From Ilex aquifolium (taxonomy: Eukaryota > Streptophyta > Magnoliopsida > Aquifoliales > Aquifoliaceae), in contig OX637393.1 in NCBI GenBank assembly GCA_951799425.1, positions 10,722,744 through 10,786,743 on the forward strand: a DNA stretch of 64,000 nt. Direction: 5' to 3'. Every line of letters starts with the position of its first letter. The first letter of the stretch is position 1. A model generated the notes under the pieces. The model ran no database searches, was not told the origin of the DNA, and saw only the letters and a list, made by a program, of their open reading frames with translations. Positions 1-11,563 of this stretch are shown piece after piece. The position numbers and the translations under genes are program-made.

Positions 1-2
1 TC

Positions 3-1097
3 CTCAGATGTGTAGGAGATGAGGATGCCGATTACATTCTTAGGGAGATTCATGAAGGAATTTGCGGTAACCATATCGGAGCTCTAACACTGGCGGGAAA
101 AGCCTTGAGGCAGGGATATTACTGGCCCACCATGCTGAAGGATGCCACCAACCTGGTTAAGAAGTGTAAGGCGTGTCAGATACATGCCAACATCTCTCAT
201 TGCCCACCAGAATTCCTAACCTCGGTGGTAAGCCCTTGGCCCTTTCAGCAATAGGGATTGGACATTCTTGGCCCTCTCCCCACCAGCGTAGGGCAGTGTA
301 AATTCGCCATAATTGGAGTGGACTATTTCACTAAATGGGCTGAGGTGGAGCCTCTGGCCACGATCACGGAGCAAAAGGTACAGAATTTCACTTGGAAGTC
401 TATAGTCTACAGATTTGAGGTACCTAGAGCAATCGTCTCTGATAATGGGAAACAATTTGACAACCCGAAGTTCAAGAAGTTTTGTGCAGAGCTGGGGATA
501 AAGAATTATTTCTCAGCCCCAGCCCATCCACAATCAAATGGACAAGCAGAGGTGACAATCAGGACAATCAAAACAGCCTTGAAGACCAAGCTCAAGTCTT
601 TGAAGGGAAAATGGGTTGAGTATATCCCAGAAGTGTTGTGGGCATACAGAACAACCCCTAGGACAGCAACTCAGGAAGCACCGTTTGCTTTGGCGTTCGG
701 AACTGAAGTAGTGTCGCCTGTAGAGATAGGGATACCATCCCCTAGAACCGAGCTCGCGGATCCAGAGCATAATGATGAGTCCCTCCTGATGAACCTCGAC
801 CTCTTAGACGAGAGAAGAGAGAGAGCTCTGCAGCACATTCAGAGTTATCAGAGAAAAACCGCAAGATACTACGACAGGAAGGTAAAGCACATAAGCTTCA
901 AGGTTGGAGACTTGGTGCTTAGGAGGCTTTTGCTTGCGAGGAAAGACCCCACGCACGGGAAGTTGGGGCCAAACTGGGAAGGCCCCTACGTCGTTTCAAG
1001 AGTAATTAGGCCGGGGAACTATGAGTTACAAACAGAAGAAGGAAAGATCCTACCTCACTCTTGGAATGCAGAGCATCTTAAGAAGTTCTTTCAGTAA
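3..1097 (+). pseudogene. gypsy integrase (end of pol), one internal stop
   Basis: This is the C-terminal part of a Ty3/gypsy polyprotein, read in one frame from the window edge. It begins with the zinc-binding HHCC module (histidines in IHEGICGNH, cysteines in CKAC), followed by the DDE integrase core: the first aspartate in GVDYFTKWAE, the second in VSDNGKQFD, the glutamate in PQSNGQAE. The C-terminal end carries the usual GPYVV...GNYEL segment. The enzyme would insert cDNA into chromosomes. A TAG at 252-254 interrupts the frame just before the core, where the family normally has tryptophan, so the copy is probably inactive. The natural stop is TAA at 1095-1097. Reverse transcriptase and RNase H should lie left of the window. 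Confidence 0.93.
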
Positions 1098-1362
1098 GTT
1101 TTCTTTGTAATAGAGTTACTTTCAATAAAAATAAGCACGTTTTTTGATTCATCCTCATATGGTTTCCAAAAAAAAATTAATTAATTAATTAATAAATAAA
1201 TACGAAATGAGCTCTACAGCTCAAGATAAGCTATTCGGCTTATACAGAATGACACGAGCTCTGTAGCTCAGGATAAGCTCTTCAGCTTATGTATATAAAA
1301 AAAAAAAGAGAAAGCGATGGGCTCCTCAGCTCATGAAGTACAGAACGAGCTCTACAGCTCCA

Positions 1363-1622
1363 GATGAGCTCCTCAGCTCATAAACAAACGATAAGCTTCT
1401 AAGCTTATAAAATTCAAGATGAGCTCCTCAGCTCATAAACGAACGATAAGCTTCTAAGCTTATAAAATTCAAGATGAGCTCCTCAGCTCATAAACAAACG
1501 GTAAGCTTCTAAGCTTATAAAACTCAAGATAAGCTCCTCAACTCATAAACAAATGATAAACTTCTAAGCTTATAAAATTCAAGATGAGCTCCTCAGCTCA
1601 TAAACAAATGATAAGCTTCTTT
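1363..1622. repeat. 55 bp tandem repeat rich in GAGCTC/AAGCTT palindromes
   Basis: Anchors ATAAGCTTCT or close variants occur at 1391, 1446, 1501, 1556 and 1611, an exact 55 bp period over about five units. Each unit holds two short inverted repeats: GAGCTCCTCAGCTC and AAGCTTCTAAGCTT. Looser copies of the same motifs extend over about 1200-1680. The array lies between integrase and the antisense ORFs. No function is known to me. Confidence 0.9.
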
Positions 1623-1846
1623 ATAGAATCTGAAATGAGCTCCTTAGCTCATCTAATAAGAGATGAGCTCTTCAGCTCATAGAAAGGAAAAACGAGTCCC
1701 TCAGCCATATATGCACATACATGTTCAAAAAGAAAGATTTGATATTCAAGGATTCACGGATACAAGCAGTCAGAAAGATGTAAAAGTGAAACGAAGTTTG
1801 GCATTTTCATTAATCAGAAAGGGAAGGGAATACGGAGCTAGAACTC

Positions 1847-2948
1847 CTAATTCTTCTTAAGATGTGACTTCATCTCGGCTACTTCTTCCTTCAGGCGCGC
1901 ATTTTCCTCCTTCAGCCCATCCCTTTCTTGTTCGGCTTTATAGAGCGAGTTGAGAAGCTTCTCGCTTGCTGGGGTAAGAAAAACAGTGGCAAGAGAGTTA
2001 GGTGAGAAGGAGCCGACCCTCTTACGCCTCTTTGAAGTCGCGCCAATATCCCCCTCCTCATCAGAGTCCTCTTCCTCACCTATGTCCTTCTCGTCAGATT
2101 CAGGGGGAGAGGTCTAAGGAGAATCTGGAATGGAGGAAAACTCATATTCAGTAGCCTCAGCCCCAAGCAAATAAAGGTTTTCATTCGTCATCAACTCCGA
2201 AAAAGTCCTAGGCTCTACGAGCAGCAGCTCATCAATATTCATCATCTCTGGAAAATCCAGATCAGGAGGACCTGCACAACAAGAATATAATAAGAATAAA
2301 TCTTCACGGAAAAAGTTCAAGGGATTTCAGCTTGAGCATACCAATGCGAGAAAAGCTCTCTCAGGACCGTGGAATCCTAGTACGAGGACAGCGCAGCTCG
2401 GGAGACCGCCAAGACTTCCTAGAAGCAAAAAAGAAGCGCTGAGACCACCCTTCAGGATTGGAAGGAAGGTCCAGAACCAAAAGGGGTTAATCGAAGTGCC
2501 TCCAACGAAAGAAACTGAAGCAGGGGACATCGTCTTCCTCGATCTCGAAAAGCTAAAGGAACTCGGCAACAGAAGGGAACCTACCATTGCCATACAGGCG
2601 CCAAAAGAGGAAAAAACTGACCATAGCAGCCCATCCTCGAGGGGAAAGGCGAGAGGGGTACATGCCATAATGGGCAAGAACTCGCCCAATAGAAGGATGA
2701 ATGGGAAGGCGAAGTCCCATATCCAAGGCACCCTAAAAAAAGTAAACTTCCCCTCGAGAAAGATAGTTGCAAGGCTTGTCAGGAGTAGGAACTCGCAGAG
2801 GCAAATCAAGCTCAGGGAAGAATCGCTTTTTGATGACTACCAGATCAGAAGGCTTTAGTGTTGAAGGAGACAAGTAGCGACAATGCCACTTCCAGTCGAT
2901 TCCGAAAGAAGTGCGTTCCTTGAACAGAGAAGAAACGGGGGCAGCCAT
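1847..2948 (-). pseudogene. antisense ORF 1 of the gypsy element, PF04195-like
   Basis: Read on the minus strand from ATG at 2948, the product starts MAAPVSSLFKERTSFG and reaches a segment with LRLPIHPSIGRVLAHYGMYP and RLSPRGWAAMV. I recognise this as the 'putative gypsy type transposon' domain (PF04195), recalled rather than searched. After a likely intron (GT donor near 2335, CAG acceptor near 2275) comes an acidic stretch, then a charged coiled-coil-like end (EQERDGLKEENARLKEEV) and a stop at 1847-1849. In-frame stops lie before GALDMG (near 2735) and in the acidic region (near 2115). Its role in retrotransposons is unknown. It runs opposite to integrase. Confidence 0.6.
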
Positions 2949-3636
2949 TAGGATTACGGTGAAAACAGAAAGTAACCACGAAGATTCAAGAAGAGACTTA
3001 GAAATATTTTGGCAAAAGAGAAAGAAACACAGGAGATATTAGGAGCCTTGAGGGAAATCGTAAGCTTTTAGGAAACCAAGAACCACACGGAAGGCAGAGT
3101 CAGCGGTCTTTTTGGTTTCCTAAGTAATAAAGGTAGTTACGGTTTTGGAAAACAGTTGGGTAAATGCGGGAAGGAGAATCAGCACAAGATAACCCCTCCC
3201 AACGCATTCAATACAATTGGAGATAAGTCTGACCCCAATTAAACAGAATATTCCTCATACTTCTTTGAGTTGAGCTCAGCTCGGTTGGCAGCCGGGCATC
3301 TCCATAGCAAGTTTTTGAGACCTCCAGTTCCAAAAACCATGCTCACATCAGGATGATGAGTTCCTTAGTTCATAAAAAGAACTTGGTAGCTCATAAAGTC
3401 AATAATTTTGCTTTAAGAAGCACTAAAGTACTTCTCGAAGCAATGGGGGCAAGGGGAACATAAGGCAGCAAAGGAAAACAGAATTGGCAAAGGAATTATG
3501 TCTCAGAACAGAAGTCACATCACATTTCAAAGCAAGAGTTCAGAACAGAGATTGCTTTTTAAAAGTTTGTATTCCAGAACACGAATTCGAAGTACATGAA
3601 AAATGAAATTAAAATCACATAAACGCGAGGAGAGCT

Positions 3637-6490
3637 CTAAGAGTCTAGGGAAGACATAATTGAAGGATTCTGCAGCTCAGCAGATGAGCCTTCGACAACA
3701 GGCAGAAGGGAAGAGCTTCCAGAGGTACCAGCTGCACGGGTCTCTGCCCGTATTGATTCCGAATTTTGAGCAAGGGCCTCAGTCACAAGGTCAGCGGAGA
3801 ACGATATAGTGGCAGAAACAGTAGAAGTTACAGCTGGGAGCTCGGGAATTGCAGCAGCAGAGCATGTCCCACTAGGAAGAACTCCAGAAGTCCCAGCAGG
3901 AGGGATGGACATCTCAACACCTTCTGGGGTAACATCTAGAGGAGCCAAGCTGTCCCCCTCGCCATCTGTATCAGTCTGCTCCAGCTCCTCCTTAGTAGGA
4001 ATAGAAAATTTGAAGTCAAGGTCTGGGTAGGTCTTGGTAGCTCGGCGTTTGAAGGCAAACCATCCAGTGGCCCACTGAGTGGTAACGTCATCCCTTAACT
4101 CAGCAATCACATCGTCCTTCCCCTGGACAAGGGTCTTCTGTGCCTCGAGCTCGGTGCAGAGTGCAGCATTTGCCTCAGTCACAACAAGATAAGCCTCATT
4201 TATACTCTGCAAAGAGCTCTGGGCTTCAAAGGCCTCTTGACTGGCCTTAGCCCAGGCCTCGGATTTGAGTTTCAGCTCTTCCCTGGCTATTCTCAGCTCA
4301 TCCCTGGTTTTCCTTTCTCTTTCTTCAGCAGCGTCTTTGGCCGTTTGTAAACCTTGAAGGGAAGAAGCCTATCTCTCCAACTCCTCTTTGAAGCCTGTCA
4401 CCTGAGCTCGGAGGTCGTCATTATCAAATGTGAGCTCAGCAACCTTAAACTCGTATGCTTTTAAAGCTTTGAAAGAGCTCTCAGAGGATTGGATCCTATT
4501 CACCAAGCCTTTTACGTGGAGAGCCAACTGAGGATAGGAGAGAAAGCAAAAAAAAAATAATATAAAAAATAAGCTTGAGGTTGCGCTATAAAGATAAATG
4601 GACGTATAATGATGCAAAAGCTTACGACAGCTGTTCCCTGAAGAGCTGAGCTGATGGTCTCCTCAAGAGGCATGGAAGAAGCCTTTTGAACGTCAAAGTC
4701 AGTAAGGACAGAAGAAATGGCACCAGCAGCAAGATCACTGTTCTCGAAAAAAGAGTCCTCACTCTCCTCCATCTTGGGGCGCTTTGCTTCATCACACCCA
4801 GGTTTCTTCGGGAAAGATTCAATAATCTTCCCTGAAGGGCTATAGGAGAAACTACCAGGTTGAAGGCCAGGGACCAACCTCAAAGCTTCCCTGACCTCAG
4901 TCGAGGAAGGAGAAGCCTCGCCTGACTCATTAGTTCGACTTGAAGTGGGCTGGACCCCTGATGGCAGGCAGGCCTCAACAACTGGTGAGGTGTTCAACGT
5001 TTGAACCTGCTTTGATGAGGTCGAAGTTGGGGAAGAAGAGGGCACCCCCAATTTTTGAATCTTAGCCCCAGTAACAGGGCTACTTCCAGAGCCGACCACA
5101 ACTTTTTGTTTGTTACTTTTCCCACTCTTCGACAGATGGTCGATCTTGGCCTGGAGCTCCTCAGAGGTGGGCTTCATTATGGAAGACCCTGGAAGATCTA
5201 AGCCAAACCAGTTACGCATATAAGAGGGAAAAAGAAGGGAGGCAGCACAACTTATTGGAAAAAGGAATTACCTACTACTTCTTCAAGTCTGACAACAGAA
5301 AGGGGAGGTGGGGCTTCTATCGTTATCCCAGGAGGACTAAATCCTCTCTCAATTAGAACCCAGGGTTGGATGAGCTCGGAGTACCTTCGCGGGTCACACT
5401 TGACCAATTTCAACCTCACCTTCACGTCCTTAGCACTAAGTTCAGGTCGGGTACCTAGAAACAACGCAAACAGAGCAGAGTCAGAAACTTATGATTCTCA
5501 AAACAGAGCTCAGTTAACTCAAACAAGGACTCACGCAAGTTCTCTGGAACAGTCCAGGCCTTAGGAATACCAAGAGTGTCCGTTCTATCAGCATGGTTGT
5601 ATTCCCAGTTGGTGCCCCCAGCAAAGAAGAAACGTTTCTTCTAGTGTTTGTGGGAGGACGGAATGTGAGAGATGATCTGCCTAGCGTTTGCTCGCTTGGA
5701 CATATACAAGAAACCCTCAGAAGAGCCCACCTTGACGTTAAAAAAATCCAAGAGCAGGGAAACGCTGGGGACACCGAGCTTATGGTTCTTAAAGAAGACC
5801 AGAAGACCCACCAGAACCCCCCAGAAGTTGGGGGAAAGCTGAGAGGGACAAACATTGAAATATTGCAAAACATTTTTTGATGAAGGGGTGCAGAGGAAAG
5901 CAAAGGCCATTCTCAAAAGCGACCTCAAAGAAACAGACCCTCTTGTGAACCTTGTCAACGTAAAGGGTGGAGCTGTCTGGACACCAGGGCTGGACACTAG
6001 CAGAAAATCCATAGCGGGCGACGAAAATCTTCACAAAGGAAGGGTCAACCTTGCTAGGGCCCACGAGCTCGGCATGCTCTAGGGCAGCCCCTAAGTACGT
6101 TGAACTACCAGAGATACCAACCCCACTGACTTTGCTCTTGCCTTTGTCAGGCTTGGGGGGCATAGGAGAAGACGATGAGGGAAGCTCCTCGGTATTGACC
6201 TCGAAATCAACAGCATCAATACTAGGGAAATTGTCGATTTCATCACCCACTTCCCCTAATTCAGTCTCCTCCTCGGCAGACCTACCTTCTAAGAGAGGAG
6301 CAGAGGAGCGATTGGCTCTAGAAGAGGCATGCATGTTTGGGCAGGAAAAAAGAAGGTCAAAGGAACGATAGAGAGGAGGAACACCTGTCAAACACTCTCT
6401 AATAACCCTAGGGTCAGCACAATAGCTTTCGATAGCGAGTATGTGCACAATAGGACTCCAGCCATGAAATGGGGAAGAGGAGACAAGCAA
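3637..6490 (-). pseudogene. antisense ORF 2 of the gypsy element, spliced PF04195-like
   Basis: This is a longer antisense gene related to antisense ORF 1. The N-terminal part is acidic and serine-rich (SAEEETELGEVGDEID). It is followed by a PF04195-like segment (FPLHPFIK, then YFNVCPSQLSPNFWG and FLYMSKRA), a Ser/Pro-rich linker (5219-4622) and a long coiled coil with an acidic tail (about 4530-3637) ending in SSLDS. Plausible introns: donor near 5264 with acceptor near 5190, and donor near 4625 with acceptor near 4531. The frame shifts in a homopolymer near 5872-5877, and a TAG lies near 5642. The coding reading was pieced together by eye; exon borders are approximate and the function is unknown. 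Confidence 0.55.
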
Positions 6491-6952
6491 CGATCACGGG
6501 TCCAGAAGTAAAAGAACCTATGAGCCCAGAAACACAATAACCACCTCGAACTCAAAGAATCCAGAACGAGAAAAGATGAAAAGCAAACAGGAAAAACGTA
6601 CCTAGCTAGGAAAGAGAAACGAGCAACAATCCAGAGCGAAATTGGAGGAAGGAAGCACCGCGGATCCTCAAATCGAACACAAAGGACTCGGTTTGGGCGA
6701 GAATCAGAAAGCTTCAAGCTGGAAAATTAGAAATCGAAAGGAAAGAAGTCGAACAGTGGGAAGAGACGGTTCAGATAACCGTTTGGGTATTTAAAGCTTA
6801 AGAGACGTGGGTTGAAACGTGCGCGGGAATCGAGGAAAGCCATGATTGCTACAAACCGTCAAAAGGCTTCAGTCACGTGCAAGTCAGGGCCTGCCACGCG
6901 CAGATCTAGCTCGGTTTGAAAAACAGCTCAGCCCCTGCCCAAGCTAGCTTGA

Positions 6953-6972
6953 GACAGGGGCTGGGGGGCAAC
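6953..6972 (+). promoter_or_regulatory. polypurine tract of the gypsy element
   Basis: A G-rich, purine-dominated stretch containing GGGGCTGGGGGGCAAC lies immediately before the TGATG start of the LTR. This is where the primer for plus-strand cDNA synthesis is expected in LTR retrotransposons. Confidence 0.75.
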
Positions 6973-7665
6973 TGATGATACCTAAAATAAACCCCAAGCA
7001 CGAGCCTAAGAAATGAACTCAGCTCGGGAGGTCAGGTAAGGCACGCAGAGCTCGTCCAGCCAGTGTTAGAGCTCCCCCAAGCAAGATAATATGGGAAGAG
7101 GTGAGGAGACAGCAAGATGATAGCGAACACCTCCGAAATAATAGTCAAGCTGGAATCAAGGCATAAAACCCTTAACCAACCAAGATCCTCTCCAAAGATT
7201 AAGGAGGATCCCACGACAGAAGGCAATGATCTCGGGATAAAGTCCATTAAACCAGCCATGTGGAGTTTGGGTAACTCCCGGATTGGGGAGAGTAAGGGGG
7301 AAAAATCCCTTAATTATAGGAAGAAAAATCGGGTTAGAGGTAAGCAACAGGCTATAAGAGCAGGGTAAACCTCCATTGAAGGGGGATGGATGATAGAGCC
7401 AAGAAGAACCCTAATTTCCTCCACATTGCATGGTAGCACACCCAACGCAATCAATAAGAAAATAGGAGCAAGAGTCTCCATTGAAGGGTGGACTAGCTGA
7501 GCTCCCAGGCTGGTGAACCACTATAATTTCATTGTGTTTAGTTCCCTTTCCTCAATCTCCCTGAGCATTGACCAGCATTTTGCATGAGCCTTGTAGCTCG
7601 AACACCACACTTGATTTCACACACAACCATACCCTCAGCTCATCTTTGGTAGATAAACACCATCA
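6973..7665 (+). repeat. 3' LTR of the gypsy element (693 bp)
   Basis: The LTR starts TGATGATACC directly after the polypurine tract and ends ACCATCA, giving 5 bp terminal inverted repeats TGATG/CATCA. The next bases, AATTC at 7666-7670, would be one copy of the target duplication. Sequence beyond them matches unrelated spacer at 48605, which fixes the outer edge. The 5' LTR is outside the window. Confidence 0.8.
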
Positions 7666-7860
7666 AATTCCAAGCGGAGAATCAGGTTTGAGATCGTCAA
7701 ATTGTATGATATTTGACGATGTCCGACTTGACAAAGTATTTTACCATACTTGGCCGTGGCCTTGGCTATTAGGTATAAAAATATTGGCCAAATTACATTA
7801 CATGCTATACTAACATGAAGGAGACTGCGTTGAGAGTAAAAATTTCATCACTCCTATTTT
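7666..7860. repeat. spacer segment duplicated at 48605-48790
   Basis: This stretch matches 48605-48790 closely in the same orientation. Both contain GAATCAGGTTTGAGATCGTC, CATACTTGGCCGTGGCCTTG and GGAGACTGCGTTGAGAGTAA. The 48.6 kb copy lies about 2.3 kb beyond the start of GLP2, so this may be the remnant of another duplicated GLP upstream region, cut by the gypsy insertion. It is non-coding. Confidence 0.8.
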
Positions 7861-8272
7861 CAATTTTTCATAATTTTGTATAATGTTTTCACATACATAA
7901 TTGTTTTTAGCTTATTGTGTGTGTCATCATACAGCAAATGAATAACTTAAAATTCGAAAGGAAAATTTAAAAAATGAAAATTTAAACCCAGACACTAATC
8001 TAAATAGTTATTAATAACCCAAGAAAATCAATAGCATTTCATTAACAACATACATTAAAAGAGAATAATAGTAACAAAAAATAAAAACATGGAAAAATGT
8101 ATATAAAAAACTAAACCATGTAAAATTAACAGCATATATTAAAAACAAAAATAAGAACGAGCATAAAACAACATCATGAGCCGAAGAACATGTATCAAGT
8201 AAGAGCACGTCATTATTTGTGCCAAAATTTAAAAGACAGAGGAACCCTAGCAGCGCTTATTTCAGAGGAACC
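7857..8272. repeat. direct repeat copy 1 (pair with 10365-10786)
   Basis: About 416 bp of AT-rich DNA are nearly identical and in the same orientation as 10365-10786. Both end in the segment CCCTAGCAGCGCTTATTTCA followed by GAGGAACC. The pair flanks 2.1 kb that holds a truncated gypsy copy. The ends are not TG...CA, so these are probably not LTRs. No ORF of note is present. Confidence 0.85.
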
Positions 8273-8597
8273 TTCTCCCGATGATGAATTTCTCACAATT
8301 ACATTAAATCGTTGTTCTTCTATTTATACATCATCTTATTATTTTCCTCTTTCCTTGCATGACAATATTCAATTAATATAATGATGAATTTTAGACCTAT
8401 GAAATGACTTGAAAATGTATTCGCTTCTAATTTTGGTGGTGAATTTCAACTTGCCAAATTGTTGATGTGTTGGGGTATAACTTGTGACCTTCAAAATGCT
8501 TTTGAAATAACATGCCTTGTTATGTAAAAAGGAGGTACTGCCTCCTGGCCTGGACAAGGAACCAATTTGAAATCTTATTTGTTTATGTTTTGATGGG
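8273..8597. other. unassigned spacer
   Basis: AT-rich DNA between the first direct repeat and the gypsy fragment. I see no gene or recognisable element in it. Confidence 0.5.
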
Positions 8598-8609
8598 TAA
8601 TTGGCTTTT

Positions 8610-9480
8610 GATGTCGGCGTCCTCCTATGAAGTGGGAGACGAAGGATTTCGTTACCTCAACAAACGAGTGGATAGAAGATAGTTTGAGCTTAACAAATCA
8701 CTGGCATGCGGATCCCTTGAGGGTAGTTGGGAAAGCTCTGCACATGATATCGTCAGGCACATTGTAAAGTTGTATGAGAGACTTGTCCATGTCAAGGTGA
8801 TCGAGGGGATCCTTAGTACCATCAAAGATCCCCACTGTAGACATCTTGAATTTTGAGGGTAAAGGATAGTTGACAACATCCGCCACAAACGGAGTGTCAG
8901 TACACCTTACTAAATAGTCCACTGTTTCGAGCGCCAGCACTTTGATGGCACTGTGGGCGTCGTCAAAGTTTTGCACCTCCTTAATTTTCTCATCACATTG
9001 GTTAGGGACACCCTCAGTCGGATCGTGGTAGTAGCTCTCATGATCCGCATACTCGTTTTCCCCCTCGTCTTCCTGCCTAGGAAGGTCGGTAGCGTGTGGG
9101 GGTGGAGCAGGTACATGAGGAAAAGGAACATGTGAGGAACCTGGGCACTGAGGAGGGACTCCCTAGCAGGGAGCACCCGGGCGTTACATAGGAGCGCCTT
9201 GGCGCTGGGCACCATGCTGGGGAGCGCCTTGGTGCCCGGAGTGGAGAGGTTGTGGGACCTCCCCTGTTGGAGGGACTGCGGCTCCTCTTGCGAGTTGGGG
9301 GGCGACGCCTCATGAGGTTAGCATCAGTTGGAGGATTTACTAGTTTTAACTCACCAACAGCTGCATGGTCTCCAAGAGCTATTGCCCGACAACAGGATTT
9401 GTGGCAGTAGAGTCTTCCGCTGGTAAAGGCGGGGCCTCCTCCCTACGCACTGGGTCATTATCTTTGGGTTGTTGATTCAT
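8610..9480 (-). pseudogene. gypsy gag fragment
   Basis: The minus strand encodes a broken gag N-terminus. The stretch FDGTKDPLDHLDMDK and LYNVPDDIMCRAFPTTLKG at 8976-8698 aligns by eye with the gag at 51953-51504 (FDGTKDPLDHLETFK, LYNVPDEIMCRAFPTTLKR). Upstream lies a proline- and glycine-rich region comparable to the GAP-rich region near 52200. Frame changes separate the two parts, and the fragment ends before the rest of gag. In an intact element gag packages the RNA. Confidence 0.8.
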
Positions 9481-9576
9481 CGATCTGGTTGTAATTGCCA
9501 TTGATTTGAAAGTGGTTAGGATAAAAATTGACAAATGGTAAAAAACTTAGTCGTTTTTCCACAAACGGCATCAAAC

Positions 9577-10089
9577 TGATGATGTACAAAATAGGTTATG
9601 TACAATCAAATCAGTCGAGTATATGATGCAGGGTAAGTAATGTGAAAATTAATAAAAAACGACAAAGATTGGGTGGTTGAGCCTAGGTGATCAAACCACT
9701 GAAGGCGGCGACGGTGGCCAGGGAACTTCATTAATGAGAGAATAAAGTAGTAGGTGAGGGGGAGAGAGAGAGCAAATGTCAACTCAATGTGTGGTGTGTG
9801 AGAGATGTCTCTCATGTGTAGAGGACTTACAATTTATAGACACAGAGTCCTAGCTGAGGCGTTGCGTAAAGGCCTGACTACTAATCTTTCGGGAAGGATA
9901 GATACAACTATGGATATGCGTGATCTTCGAGCAGTGGTTATCCCAATAATTACTCCCCACGTGCGTTGCTTTCTTGGGTCTATTGAACCTTGGACTGGGC
10001 TGAGGTCATTAGCTAAACTTGACTTGCTTTTTAATTACTTGGGCTTAACCCATGAATTGAGCTTGACCCAATTGTATCTAGGCTCATCA
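9577..10089 (-). repeat. 5' LTR of the truncated gypsy copy (513 bp)
   Basis: On the plus strand it begins TGATGATGTACAAAATAGG and ends GGCTCATCA, so it has TGATG...CATCA ends. It is homologous to the LTR at 52525-53186 and to the solo LTR at 62302-62892; the latter pair share ACGCACGTGGGGAGTAATTA. The gag start lies to its left, so this is the 5' LTR of a minus-strand element. Confidence 0.8.
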
Positions 10090-10364
10090 ACTTGTTTTGC
10101 ATTTATGGAGTTGTCATTATATATCATTGATCACCTAAATATATAACCTTAATAAGTTTTAACAAAATCGAAGTTGACATTTGATGTAAATATACAACTT
10201 CTCTGCGCGGATTCAAAATGTGGTATTGTGTTACGTAATGGCAATAGTCGTGGTGTATCCGTATTGAAAGTAAACATCAAGGTATAACACGGCTCAGGTG
10301 ACGCGGTCATGAATTTTTTCAAGTCATTAACGAATCCCTAAAACTCAATAATACAACCCTTTCA
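10090..10364. other. unassigned spacer
   Basis: AT-rich sequence between the gypsy LTR and the second direct repeat. No gene or element is recognised. Confidence 0.5.
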
Positions 10365-10786
10365 ATTTCAATTTTTCATAATTTTGTATAATGTTTTGAC
10401 ATACATAATTGTTTTTAGCTTATTGTGTCATCAAACTAAATACTACAGCAAATGAATAACTTAAAATTCAAAAGGAAAATATAAAAAATGGAAATTTAAA
10501 CCCAGACACTAATCTAAATAGTTATTAATAACCCAAGAAAATCAATAGCATTTCATTAACAACATCCCTTAAAAGAGAATAATAGTAAAAAAAAATAATA
10601 ACATGGAAAAATGTATATAAAAAACTAAACAATGTAAAATTAACAGCAGATATTAAAAACAAAAATAAGAACGAGCATAAAACAACATCATGAGCCGAAG
10701 AACAAGTATCAAGTAAGAGCACGTCATTATTTTTGCCAAAATTTAAAAGAGAGAGGAACCCTAGCAGCGCTTATTTCAGAGGAACC
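10365..10786. repeat. direct repeat copy 2 (pair with 7857-8272)
   Basis: The second copy of the roughly 420 bp repeat, offset by about 2.51 kb with a few small indels. It ends just before the host DNA into which the LINE inserted. Confidence 0.85.
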
Positions 10787-10918
10787 CAAAGATCCTCTGA
10801 GTGTATCAGTAGTAACTTTGCCAGAGCCACTTTTTATCGGAAATAGTTTGTTCTGAGTGTATTTATTAAAGCAACATTCTAATGGAAAAAGAGTTGCAGC
10901 CAACTTTTTCAATGAGAA

Positions 10919-10931
10919 TTTGTTTAATGTA
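10919..10931. repeat. LINE target-site duplication, left copy
   Basis: TTTGTTTAATGTA directly precedes the LINE poly(A) end, seen as poly(T) on this strand. It is identical to 17373-17385. Confidence 0.92.
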
Positions 10932-11563
10932 TTTTTTTTCGGAAGGTAAAATGTATTGATATAAAACAGAAGAACAAAGGGTAATCACCCACAAAATGTA
11001 CAGTGAGGTCACGTAGGACTCAAAGACAAACAAAAGAACCCAAAAACCCAAGGCTCAAAACACAATTTTGTAAGAGATGCCCTGACTAAGAGTATCTCCA
11101 CAAAATTGTTGACAAAAAAATATTGGAAACCAAAACAAATCTTGAAACCAATACCCAGCAGAACCCACCAAAGCAAGCCAACATCCATGACGGCACAACA
11201 TCAACAAACATCAAGCAATCACAAGAACATGGGTTCATGTGATACCATAGCAAGCCTAGACTTGCAACTTGCGGTCAGATTGTGGAAATAAAAAAATTAT
11301 AGGAGAGCTTCATGATGGCCATGCTACTTGCTGTCTAAAGGTGGACTCCATAGAAACCAACAATAACATGTCACCCCACGATCCAACAAAAGTGCACCAC
11401 ACCAAAAACAAGCCTGATACACCAAACTTGCCTGAAGCAAACTTGCAATAACAGCAGCATTCGCCACAAGCATTCAACAACCCAATGCCAAAGCAAGAAA
11501 CCTGACACGCAGGAACAGAGAAGACAAAAGGCCACATGAACAGGGGACTGCAATACAGAAAAA
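10932..11563 (-). other. LINE 3' UTR and poly(A) end
   Basis: About 630 bp lie between the ORF2 stop and the A-run, which reads CCTTCCG followed by eight A on the minus strand. No coding potential is seen. Confidence 0.75.

Larger units (their letters stand above)
1..7665 (+). mobile_element. Ty3/gypsy LTR retrotransposon, 3' part
   Basis: This is the right-hand part of a plus-strand Ty3/gypsy element whose 5' LTR, gag, protease and reverse transcriptase lie off the left edge. In order it shows integrase (3-1097), a palindrome-rich tandem repeat (about 1363-1622), two antisense ORFs (1847-2948 and about 3637-6490), a purine-rich tract (6953-6972) and a 693 bp LTR (6973-7665) bounded by TGATG and CATCA. 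The right boundary is supported because sequence from about 7667 resumes homology with spacer DNA at 48605. Extra ORFs between integrase and 3' LTR are known from large Tat/Ogre-type plant gypsy elements; the lineage is inferred. Premature stops show the copy is inactive. Confidence 0.85.
8598..10089 (-). mobile_element. truncated gypsy copy (LTR plus gag fragment)
   Basis: A minus-strand gypsy fragment of the same family as 49165-53186. From the right it has an LTR (9577-10089), a primer-binding-like region just left of the LTR, and the first part of gag. Homology to the other copy stops near 8598, where gag is cut off. Everything downstream of gag is missing, so the copy cannot move by itself. 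Confidence 0.8.

Noticed and set aside
7857-10786. The 420 bp direct repeats as LTRs of one element
   Set aside because: They lack TG...CA ends, and neither a primer site nor a polypurine tract adjoins them.
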